Below are positions 25,101-31,807 of a stretch of 40,904 nucleotides of DNA, in pieces. The stretch lies in assembly GCA_944388735.1 (NCBI GenBank), contig CALXJX010000010.1, forward strand, positions 1 to 40,904, written 5' to 3'. Positions within the stretch are counted from its first letter, which is position 1, and each line of letters begins with the position of its first letter. Both the position numbers and the translations under genes were made by a program. This stretch comes from an uncultured Clostridia bacterium. Its GTDB lineage: Bacteria > Bacillota > Clostridia > TANB77 > CAG-508. Below the pieces are notes generated by a model. That model saw only the letters and a program-made list of their open reading frames with translations, ran no database searches and had not been told where the DNA came from.

Positions 25101-25871
25101 TGCATGAAATATGATAAAACATTTTATCAAGTTTCAACATTAAGTGTTTCTGGAAATTCATTCGTTGATCAATATTACGAAGAACAAAACTTTTCTAGAA
25201 AAATAAACTTTAGAGAAAATAAATTTTATATAGGACAATCATTAAATAATGTATATATTAGAACAAAATTTGAAGCTGAAAAATTAGTTTTGTCTGCAAT
25301 TCAAAAAGGACTTGATGCTTATATCTTCAGAGTTGGAAATTTAATGCCAAGATATTCAGACGGTAAATTCCAGCAAAATATAAAGGAAAATGCTTATCTA
25401 AATCGATTGTTAGCATTTTCAGAAATTGGATATATTCCTGACTCATTATTAGACGGATATTTAGAATTTACTCCTATTGACTATACAGCTGAAGCTATTA
25501 TAAAGCTTATGTCTTATCCTTCTAAAAATAATAGAGTATTTCATTTGTTTAATGATAATCATATAAAAATACCAGAATTTTTAAATTTACTAAAGCTTTA
25601 TAACTATATAATAAATGTAATTCCTGAAAATGATTTTAAAGAAAAAATTAAAGCTATTATAAATGATGATTCTAAAAATTCAATTTTAGGTAATTTAATA
25701 AATGATTTTGATAAAGACTTGAATTTATCTTATACAACTAATATAATATTAAAGTCAGAACTAACAAAAAAATTTCTAAAAAATTTAGGATTTGTCTGGC
25801 CACAAATCGACAGTAATTATGTAAGAAAGATAATCTCTTGCATAGAATTCTTAAGAAAAGGTGATTTTTAA
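19152..25871 (+). CDS. Two-module NRPS with terminal thioester reductase (rest of C, A-T-C-A-T-R)
   Basis: This 2,239-residue frame continues the split condensation domain. In order it holds the rest of C1 (to about 180), A1 (about 200-690, FTSGSTGNPKG near 360), carrier 1 (GGDS near 745), C2 (HHIIVDG near 928), A2 (about 1240-1730, YTSGSTGLPKG near 1396), carrier 2 (GGDS near 1785) and a reductase domain (about 1860-2239, GVTGFLG near 1867 and a YIRTK active-site motif). The reductase would release the product as an aldehyde. By eye the A1 pocket reads D-V-Q-A-I-A-H-V-A-K, near the known proline code DVQLIAHVVK; I cannot assign A2 (D-I-F-S-I-A-G-V-F-K). This C-A-T-C-A-T-R layout is known from gut Clostridia, where such enzymes make N-acyl dipeptide aldehydes or pyrazinones. 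The frame has no ribosome site of its own at 19152. Confidence 0.9.
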   Translation: MSIYAIYTNRVCNLDSFVIGTPILNRCNFKEKQCTGMFISTIPFKVNIDSSFSFNEFASSISAQFMQIFRHQKYPYQNILQDLRKINPSVPNLYDFLISYQNVRDDKQTNSVDYNAQWVSNGNISDSLNIHIYDMNDVGSLNIAYDYQINKYNSKDIEDLHSRIMGIIEQILDNPSVLLKDIHVLTSIELDEIRNHFAHTQVPFDFCDNILKQIEINSKDHLHKVAIETATDSITYADLFKRVNQLSNFLLDYGVCSNTNIGIFTDRTIDTIIGILSILKIGSTYVPIDPEYPKDRINYMIDKANLEFILTDNLINQTLVEKEDISFIDININNYINYSSNFSAKIHYSNNQNLYIVFTSGSTGNPKGVTISHKNMLNLIYFEKERTNLLNGNNRILQFATMSFDVSYQEIYSALLDNSTLILVDESIRKDSYKLTDYILAKKIDTLFIPPAYLRLLTENKVNMQKFKTYVKNIITAGEQLVITKGIRNLILSGIKIHNHYGPAETHVATTYLVSRENIELKPPIGFAISNCHIYILDNCNQICPTYTIGQIAIGGDCVGNGYFNNPDLTNEKFISDLYSDSNMYLTGDLGYIDEKSCVHYLGRKDFQVKINGFRIELEEIDKVFMQIKNVQNVVTTILEKNNKKYIISYYTLNQDIDEKSLYDLLKKKLPNYMIPAKIVRLDKFPLTMNGKVDKKALPKVNLLDVHSEFIEPKTHSEIKFANIWKEIFNTDKISTNYNFLAIGGDSLLAIKLSAKIMDVFNVDISVKDIFNTPVFSDLLKLIIVNSGNSSTKINVAKAEVCYPLSSAQKRIYYTNSLIGENNIVYNLPGGLIVKDVLDPKKVENTFNSLIEKHSSFRTSFRLVDDKPMQFVENDVKINLQVFYDSSKNIHKIIDSFPSSFDLSKAPLLHVKMYILDNEKTLILMDTHHIIVDGASLNIIIKDFCDIYNNTQENSGESISYKDFAVWENKQTSSNKLTEIENYWLTKFENKAIPVIDLPYDYPRPVVKSYKGNKISKQIPEYTFRKYENFAKSLGLSPYMYFVTAFLLVLYKYTNQNELIVGTPTAGRDLEELQNIVGMFVNNIVLYNKIDENSTIASLLENVKKTLLDSLAYQPYPYDKLVKKLNLEKDMSRNPLFDVMFIYQNMPIDNLKLSGKHIKFIESKTHISKFDLSLEIIPFNHSINLEYCSDLFKLQTVKNFISHYLEALENIYQNINQTVKDFSILTDSEEKYLLEDFNNTYLDYPQSETISTLFEKQVQLSPNSHALVFHDDCLTFDELNKKANSLARYLRNLGVTRNDIIGIMLPRSLELIIAMLGVLKAGASYIPIDPSYPQNRIEYMLGNSNSKFLLTFHSLEKVVNFKNKIFVELDNKNIYSLENTNLENINQPLDSSYIIYTSGSTGLPKGVVLNHKALVNLTYHLNNYVDFLNGSSSCKNIVSATTASFDIFIFETLICLQKGLKVILADEEAQRVPYLLNKLIKNEKVEIIQMTPSRMQFLVDNINEIPALSKLKYVILAGEPLPIKLLKSLRKIGIKKVYNGYGPSETTVFSTFTDVTNYKKMTIGKPLANTQIYLLDENLKLVPQGVAGELYIAGDGVGNGYLNNEELTKKSFIQNPFKPDSIMYKTGDSGKILPNGEIYYLERLDNQVKIRGLRIELEEIENKILRFPGIKKVKVIKQSIQNREFISAYFVANVRIRISELRAFLTKLLPNYMVPSYFTALDDFPYTPNGKIDKKSLPLPKAISNQERKIEKPRTDIQKKLVMLWEKILNISPIGIKDNFFELGGDSILAMTLHIELLKFTNEITYADIFSNPTIYDLANIIDKKRYKTSSTISSDLKYKYKQILEPCIELPRNYTYHSPGNILLAGVTGFLGIHILDKFLKNESGNIYCLIRNEPGLTTHIKLLEKLHFYFGNKYDHLIDKRIFIIKSDIVDDKLGLSEKNLNNLANCVDTVINCAAKVSHYGSYSSFYDINVRAVDNLIHFCMKYDKTFYQVSTLSVSGNSFVDQYYEEQNFSRKINFRENKFYIGQSLNNVYIRTKFEAEKLVLSAIQKGLDAYIFRVGNLMPRYSDGKFQQNIKENAYLNRLLAFSEIGYIPDSLLDGYLEFTPIDYTAEAIIKLMSYPSKNNRVFHLFNDNHIKIPEFLNLLKLYNYIINVIPENDFKEKIKAIINDDSKNSILGNLINDFDKDLNLSYTTNIILKSELTKKFLKNLGFVWPQIDSNYVRKIISCIEFLRKGDF

Positions 25872-27694
25872 TGGAGACTAAAGAAAATGTTTTTAATTTA
25901 ATTTTATTATTAATACCATTGCTACTTACTTGTTTTATGATTATATCTTTGGCAAATGTAAAAAGAAAAAACCAATTGCATAAAGTTTTCTTAATTGTCT
26001 TTATGTTGTTGTTCTTCTGGTTTATTGGATTAATTGCTCAAATATTATTATCAGCAAGATTCAACATTAATCCTATTTACTTTGAATACTTTATTTACAT
26101 CTCGGCTTGTTTTACACCTGTTGTTGTATATTTTTTGGCAAAGATATTTACTCATACAAAAATAACTTTAAAAAGAGCTGATTGTTTGTTATTTGTAGTT
26201 CCTATAATATCTTTACTTGTTTTATGGACAAATGATTTTCATCATTTGTTCTATAAACAATATAATATATCAATGGAATATTCAGAATTTGGACCATATA
26301 TGCTTGTACACTCAGTGTATTCTTACACATTAGTATTTCTTGCTTGTTTCATGTTAATAAAATACTCTATTAAAAATTCTGGATTTTTCTCAAAACAATC
26401 ACTCTTAATATTTGTAGGAGCTTTAACACCTCTTTTGGTTAATATTGCTGGATATGCTGGATTAGTAAGTTTAAGTGTATACTCTACTCCAATTTGCTTT
26501 ACAATAAGTATTTTATGTTTTGCTATAGCTGCCTTTAAACTACAGTTCTTAAATACTACACCTATAGCATTGCAAAAAATAGTAGACAAAATATCAGATG
26601 GATATATTATAGTAAATGAATATGATAGAATAATCGATTTTAATAAAACATTTTTATCTATGTTTAATATTACTGATACAATAAGAAATGAAAACTTTTA
26701 TAATTTAATAAGTCATGCTTCAGGCGATAGTAATAAAATATTTACAACAATAAAAGAAACTTTTAATAAAATAAAAAAATCTCCGAATCAAACACTTTCT
26801 CTTGAACGATATGACCATAAATTAAATAAATATTTTTCAATTGAGGTCTCTGGAATTACATCTGGAAAAAATTTATTAGGAATTTTAATACTGTTTAAAG
26901 ATACTACTCAACACGTACTAGATTTAAAAACAATTAACGATAAACAGGAAACCCTAATGGAAAAAGAACGTTTAGCTTCACTTGGTCAATTAATAGGTGG
27001 AATAGCACATAATTTAAAAACTCCTATTATGTCTATAGCAGGAGCAGCTGAGGGATTAACTGACTTAATACAAGAATATGATTCTTCTATTGATGACCCT
27101 GAAGTAACAAGTCAAGATCATCATGATATAGCTAAAGACATGTCTACATGGGTTGCTAAAATTAAAACTCATACTGAATATATGTCAGATGTTATCACTG
27201 CTGTTAAAGGTCAAGCTGTTACTTTATCAAATGAGCAAGATGTTAATTTTACGGTTAGTGAATTACTTAAAAGAGTTAATATTTTGATGAAACACGAATT
27301 AAAAAATGCAATTATTTATTTAAATATAAAAATGTTAACAGATGAAAATATCATAATAGACGGAGATGTCAATAGTCTAGTACAAGTAATTAATAATATG
27401 ATTTCAAATTCTATACAATCATATAATGGTAAAACAGAAGAAAATATTGACTTAATCGTAGAAAAAAATAATAATACTTTGATACTTTCTATAAAAGATT
27501 ATGGTTGTGGAATCCCACAAAAAGTCAAAGACAAGTTATTCAAAGAAATGGTAACAACAAAGGGTAAAAACGGAACTGGATTAGGTTTATATATGTCTTA
27601 TTCTACAATAAAAGCTCACTTTAATGGCGATATTATAGTAGAGTCAGAAGAAGGCAAAGGTACAACTTTCAAGATTTTAATACCTATTAAATAA
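25871..27694 (+). CDS. 7TM sensor histidine kinase coupled to the NRPS
   Basis: This 607-residue kinase starts on the last base of the NRPS stop codon (TAATG), so the two are translated together. Residues about 1-225 hold seven hydrophobic helices, as in the 7TM N-terminal sensor family of histidine kinases. A PAS-like domain follows (about 235-355, IVDKISDGYIIVNEYDRIIDFNKTF), then a HisKA domain with the phosphoaccepting His in GGIAHNLKTP (about 379) and an ATPase domain (NMISNSIQSYNG, DYGCGIPQKVK, TGLGLYMSYSTIKAHF). The whole polypeptide is intact. It likely senses a small lipophilic or extracellular signal, perhaps the NRPS product, and passes phosphate to the regulator encoded next. Confidence 0.9.
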   Translation: METKENVFNLILLLIPLLLTCFMIISLANVKRKNQLHKVFLIVFMLLFFWFIGLIAQILLSARFNINPIYFEYFIYISACFTPVVVYFLAKIFTHTKITLKRADCLLFVVPIISLLVLWTNDFHHLFYKQYNISMEYSEFGPYMLVHSVYSYTLVFLACFMLIKYSIKNSGFFSKQSLLIFVGALTPLLVNIAGYAGLVSLSVYSTPICFTISILCFAIAAFKLQFLNTTPIALQKIVDKISDGYIIVNEYDRIIDFNKTFLSMFNITDTIRNENFYNLISHASGDSNKIFTTIKETFNKIKKSPNQTLSLERYDHKLNKYFSIEVSGITSGKNLLGILILFKDTTQHVLDLKTINDKQETLMEKERLASLGQLIGGIAHNLKTPIMSIAGAAEGLTDLIQEYDSSIDDPEVTSQDHHDIAKDMSTWVAKIKTHTEYMSDVITAVKGQAVTLSNEQDVNFTVSELLKRVNILMKHELKNAIIYLNIKMLTDENIIIDGDVNSLVQVINNMISNSIQSYNGKTEENIDLIVEKNNNTLILSIKDYGCGIPQKVKDKLFKEMVTTKGKNGTGLGLYMSYSTIKAHFNGDIIVESEEGKGTTFKILIPIK

Positions 27695-27708
27695 AATATA
27701 TTTTATTT

Positions 27709-27768
27709 AAATAAATTAAACTCAAATCTTTAAATTTTTTCATTTATTGGTTTAAGTTTAATTTATTT
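27709..27768 (+). terminator. AT-rich hairpin after the NRPS-kinase operon
   Basis: AAATAAATTAAACT (27709-27722) pairs with AGTTTAATTTATTT (27755-27768), followed by T residues. The stem has 14 pairs but is weak in GC. Confidence 0.55.
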
Positions 27769-27838
27769 TTAAATTATACTATTAGTTAGATGATATTTTT
27801 ACTGTCATTTATTGTCAAAAAATACACTGTTAAAACTA

Positions 27839-27867
27839 TTGATTTTTATTTATTTTATTAATATAAT
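27839..27867 (+). promoter_or_regulatory. Sigma-A promoter of the HD-GYP regulator gene
   Basis: TTGATT (27839-27844), 17 bases and TATAAT (27862-27867). The regulator can therefore be expressed apart from the NRPS operon. Confidence 0.65.
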
Positions 27868-27952
27868 ATATAAAAATTAATCTTTACTAATAATTTTTAT
27901 TTTTCAAAAGACAAAAAATTTATTTGTATACAGTAAAAGGGGCTGATATAAA

Positions 27953-29014
27953 ATGAGAAAAGGATTACAAAACATCGAAAATCCTGAAAATAGAAATTAT
28001 AAAATAATAGCAGTTGATGATGAAGAAGGTATAATTGACTCACTTTCTATTTTCTTAAAAAGAACTGGATATGATTTTACAGGTGTTACAGACCCACAAG
28101 AAGCAATAGAAAGAGTTAAAAACGAACACTTCGACTTAATGATTCTAGATTTTATCATGACACCATTCCATGGTGATCAAGTAGTTGAGGAAATTAGAAA
28201 GTTCAATAAAGACTTGTATATTTTATTATTAACAGGTCATAAAGACTTGGCACCTCCTTTAGAAACAATTAAAAGATTAGATATACAGGGCTATTGCGAA
28301 AAAAGTGACAAATTCGACCAGCTTTTGTTGTTAATAGAATCTGGCATAAAATCTATTGCTCAGATGAGAGAAATACAAAAAATAAATGTAGAATTAAAAG
28401 ATACTTATGAAAAATTAGAGCAAGCTTATTTAGAAAGTATTCAAACATTAAGATATACAGTAGAAGCAAAAGATACATATACTAGAGGTCACTCAGATAG
28501 AGTTTCAGAACTTTCAGTTTTAATCGGTAAACATTTAGGTTTATCAGAGGAAGATTTGAAAACATTGCAAATAGGCGGATTATTTCACGATATCGGTAAA
28601 ATCGGAGTTCCTGATACTATTTTGCAAAAAGAAAGTAAACTTACAGATGATGAGTATTCAGAGATAAAAAATCATCCTTCTATTGGTGCTCATATATTAT
28701 CTTCTGCAACAATTTTTAAAGATATTATACCAATAGTAAAACATCATCACGAAAGATATGACGGTCACGGATATCCTTCTCAATTAGCAGGCGAAAATAT
28801 TCCTTATTTAGCAAGAATTACTGCTGTTGCTGATACTTTTGATGCTATGACTTCAAAAAGAAGTTATCGTGATGCTTTATCGTTGGAAACTGTTATTTCA
28901 GAATTTGAGAGATGCAAAGGTACTCAGTTTGATCCAAAAATTGCTGATGTGTTTTTAGATATGATTAGAAATCATTTTGATGAAATTCAAGAGATACAAG
29001 AGAAATATAAATAA
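27953..29014 (+). CDS. Response regulator with HD-GYP cyclic-di-GMP phosphodiesterase output
   Basis: This 353-residue protein has a receiver domain (about residues 15-135; acidic D22 D23, phosphoacceptor D66 in LMILDF, Lys in YCEKSD), a coiled linker (about 140-165, EIQKINVELKDTYEKLEQAY) and an HD-GYP domain (about 165-345). The HD pair lies in GGLFHDIGKIG, followed by HHHERYDGHGYP. It would break down cyclic-di-GMP when phosphorylated. It lies 258 bases after the histidine kinase on the same strand and is the obvious partner. A long palindrome begins at its stop codon. The start follows a weak AAAAGGGG site. Confidence 0.9.
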   Translation: MRKGLQNIENPENRNYKIIAVDDEEGIIDSLSIFLKRTGYDFTGVTDPQEAIERVKNEHFDLMILDFIMTPFHGDQVVEEIRKFNKDLYILLLTGHKDLAPPLETIKRLDIQGYCEKSDKFDQLLLLIESGIKSIAQMREIQKINVELKDTYEKLEQAYLESIQTLRYTVEAKDTYTRGHSDRVSELSVLIGKHLGLSEEDLKTLQIGGLFHDIGKIGVPDTILQKESKLTDDEYSEIKNHPSIGAHILSSATIFKDIIPIVKHHHERYDGHGYPSQLAGENIPYLARITAVADTFDAMTSKRSYRDALSLETVISEFERCKGTQFDPKIADVFLDMIRNHFDEIQEIQEKYK

Positions 29015-29342
29015 TGCCACTGGGGACGGGTTCGTTTGGCAATTTTTTGGCATTTGGGGACAGGTTCGTTGTTAATTTCATTTCTAAAAGAGTATAACAA
29101 TAATAATTTAAAAACTGTCTCGGCGGCATTACAAGTTTTAGAAAATTTAAAAATCCAGAGATGAGCCTCTTCACTTAGTGCAACCTCATCTCTGGATTTT
29201 AATATTTTCTATAAAACTTTCCAATTGCATTCGCCATTTTTTTAATTATTATTGTTATACTCTTAAAATTAATTAATAAAAGATTTATCGAACCTGTCCC
29301 CAAATGCCAAAAAATTGCCAAACGAACCCGTCCCCAGTGGCA
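29015..29342. repeat. 328-bp imperfect palindrome with REP-like ends, clusters C3 and C4
   Basis: The outer arms (29015-29068 and 29289-29342) are perfect 54-base inverted copies, each made of two REP-like units. Further paired blocks lie at 29088-29108/29244-29264 (21 bp) and 29150-29165/29185-29200 (16 bp), with imperfect pairing between. The loop is about 19 bases. The element fills the gap between the convergent regulator and tex genes and encodes no clear protein. Confidence 0.9.
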
Positions 29343-29347
29343 AAATT

Positions 29348-31528
29348 TTAAACTTTCATTGAAAGCCCGACCTTTTGTCTTTCTTTATCAATTTTAATAA
29401 CTTTAACCTTCACAACATCTCCAACAGAAACAACCTCTGAAGGATTCTTAATAAACTTATCACTCATTTCTGAAATATGTACAAGTCCATCATGTTTTAC
29501 TCCAATATCTACAAAAGCTCCAAAATCTATAACATTTCTTACAGTTCCAGTTAAAACCATTCCTTCTTTTAAATCTTCTAATTTCAAAACATCACTTCTT
29601 AAAATTGGTTTTGGCATATCTTCACGAGGATCTCTTCCTGGTTTACTTAGTTCCCCAATAATATCTGACAATGTCATCTCGCCTATTTCTAGCTCTTTTG
29701 CTGTTTTTGAAATATCAACTGTTTTTAATTTATTTCTTAATTCTTGCAATTTCTCTTTGTCTTTTATATCTTCCTTTGAAAATCCTAATTTCCCTAGTAA
29801 TTTTTCTGTTGCTTCATAGCTTTCTGGGTGAACTGCTGTTATTTCTAATGGATTATCTCCGTCTAATATTCTTAAAAATCCTGCACATTGTTCAAATGCA
29901 ACTTTGCCCAGTTTAGGAACTTTTAATAGTTCTTTTCTATTTTTTAGTTTTCCATTTTCATCTCTATATTTTACAATATTTTTTGCTATTGTATTATTAA
30001 TTCCTGCTATGTATGATAGAAGTGAAGGTGTTGCAGTATTTACATCTACTCCAACCTTATTAACACTATCTTCCACAACTCCTGTAAGACTTTCAGCTAA
30101 TTTCTTTTGATTTACATCATGTTGATATTGTCCTACTCCAATTGCTTTTGGATCGATTTTTACTAACTCTGCAAGTGGGTCTTGTAATCTTCTAGCTATT
30201 GATATTGCACCTCTTATTGATACATTTATATCTGGGTATTCTTCTGTTGCAAGTTTTGAAGCAGAGTATACAGATGCTCCCGCTTCACTTACTATTACAT
30301 AATGTACAGGTCTTGATGCTTCCTTAATCATATCTGCTACAAACATCTCTGATTCTCTAGATGCTGTTCCATTTCCTATTGCTATCATATCTACTTTGTC
30401 TTTTTCAATTAATTTTAATAGTTCTTTTTTTGCACCCTCTATGTCGTTTTGTGGTTCTGTTGGGTATACTGTTGTATAGTCTAATACTTTACCTGTTTCA
30501 TCTATTACTGCAATTTTACACCCAGTTCTATATGCAGGGTCAAATCCCATTACTGTTTTTCCTTTTATTGGAGCTCCAAGTAATAGCTGTTTTGAATTTT
30601 GACCAAATACTTTTATTGCTTTATCTTCTGCTTTTTCAGTTAAATCTGACCTTATTTCTCTATCAATTGAAGGTTCTATTAATCTTGAAAAACTATCTTT
30701 TATAGTTTCTTTTAGCATTTGTGTAAATTGTGTTTCACCTTTTATTATATCTCTTTCGATATATGCTAATATTTTTTCTTCTGGTTTTTCTATTTTTACT
30801 TTTAAAAACTCTTCTTTTTCTCCACGATTTATTGCTAATATTCTATGGCTTGGTATGTATTTTATAGGTTCACTATATTCGTAATACATTTCATAATTCG
30901 ATTTTTCATCTTTTGCTGCTTTTGTTACTATTAGTCCTTCTCTAAATAAGACTCTTTTTATTTCTTTTCTGTATTTTGCATTATCAGATATATCTTCTGC
31001 TATAATGTCTAATGCTCCTTGAATTGCTTCTTCTATATTATTTACTACTTTATCTTTGTTTTTCTTGTCTTCTTCGCTTAATTTATCTATATTTATGTAT
31101 TCTTTTGCTATTTCTTCTATTGGCTTTGTTTCTTTTTGTTCTATAATTATTTTTGCCAATGGCTCTAATCCCTTAGCTTTAGCTACTGTTGCTCTTGTTT
31201 TTTTCTTTTGTTTATATGGTCTATATATGTCTTCTACTTCTGAAAGTGTTTTTGCAATTGCAACTGCTTGTAATATTTCGTCTGTTAATTTTCCTTGTTC
31301 ATCTATTGCCTTTATAACTTCTTCTTTTCTTTGTTCTAAGTTTCTTAAATAATTTAGTCTTTCGCTTAACTCCCTAAGTATTTCGTCACTTAAACCTCCT
31401 GTGACTTCTTTTCTATAACGTGCAATAAATGGTATTGTATTGCCTTCATCTATTAATTTTATTGTGTTTTCAACTTGAGTTGGCCTAATATTTAGTTCTT
31501 CTGCAATTGTTTTTATTATTTTATCCAT
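29348..31528 (-). CDS. tex: Tex-family RNA-binding transcription accessory protein
   Basis: This 726-residue protein is the usual Tex length. Helical N-terminus (TIAEELNIRPTQVENTIKLIDEGNTIPFIARYRKE), a YqgF/RNase H-like domain (GFDPAYRTGCKIAVID near 345), a helix-hairpin-helix region (LSYIAGINNTIAKNIVKYRDENG) and a C-terminal S1 domain (about 650-724, GTVRNVIDFGAFVDIG) are all visible. It acts on nucleic acids in the cytoplasm during transcription and decay. I chose the ATG at 31528 (MDKII); a frame with 19 more residues starting at 31585 has no ribosome site. A strongly positioned start site is lacking: AAAGGA lies 13 bases away. Confidence 0.95.
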   Translation of the reverse strand: MDKIIKTIAEELNIRPTQVENTIKLIDEGNTIPFIARYRKEVTGGLSDEILRELSERLNYLRNLEQRKEEVIKAIDEQGKLTDEILQAVAIAKTLSEVEDIYRPYKQKKKTRATVAKAKGLEPLAKIIIEQKETKPIEEIAKEYINIDKLSEEDKKNKDKVVNNIEEAIQGALDIIAEDISDNAKYRKEIKRVLFREGLIVTKAAKDEKSNYEMYYEYSEPIKYIPSHRILAINRGEKEEFLKVKIEKPEEKILAYIERDIIKGETQFTQMLKETIKDSFSRLIEPSIDREIRSDLTEKAEDKAIKVFGQNSKQLLLGAPIKGKTVMGFDPAYRTGCKIAVIDETGKVLDYTTVYPTEPQNDIEGAKKELLKLIEKDKVDMIAIGNGTASRESEMFVADMIKEASRPVHYVIVSEAGASVYSASKLATEEYPDINVSIRGAISIARRLQDPLAELVKIDPKAIGVGQYQHDVNQKKLAESLTGVVEDSVNKVGVDVNTATPSLLSYIAGINNTIAKNIVKYRDENGKLKNRKELLKVPKLGKVAFEQCAGFLRILDGDNPLEITAVHPESYEATEKLLGKLGFSKEDIKDKEKLQELRNKLKTVDISKTAKELEIGEMTLSDIIGELSKPGRDPREDMPKPILRSDVLKLEDLKEGMVLTGTVRNVIDFGAFVDIGVKHDGLVHISEMSDKFIKNPSEVVSVGDVVKVKVIKIDKERQKVGLSMKV

Positions 31529-31807
31529 TGTAAATTCACATTCCTTTCCTTTTTCACATTTATTTCCTTTTTCATTCAAAGGCATACATAGTTCAAAGTA
31601 TTTTATCTATTTATAACATTTTAAAGCCCGCGTTATTGTTCGCACGCTAAATTTTATATTTCTATATGAACATATTTTAGTCTCTTTTTATTTATAATTT
31701 TATTATAATAATTTTGCATTTCTCTTGTAATTTCTTGCACTTCTATTTCTTCTTTTATTTGATAAATCATTATTTTGAAATTTACAAAGTACAATTTTAC
31801 ATCTGAT

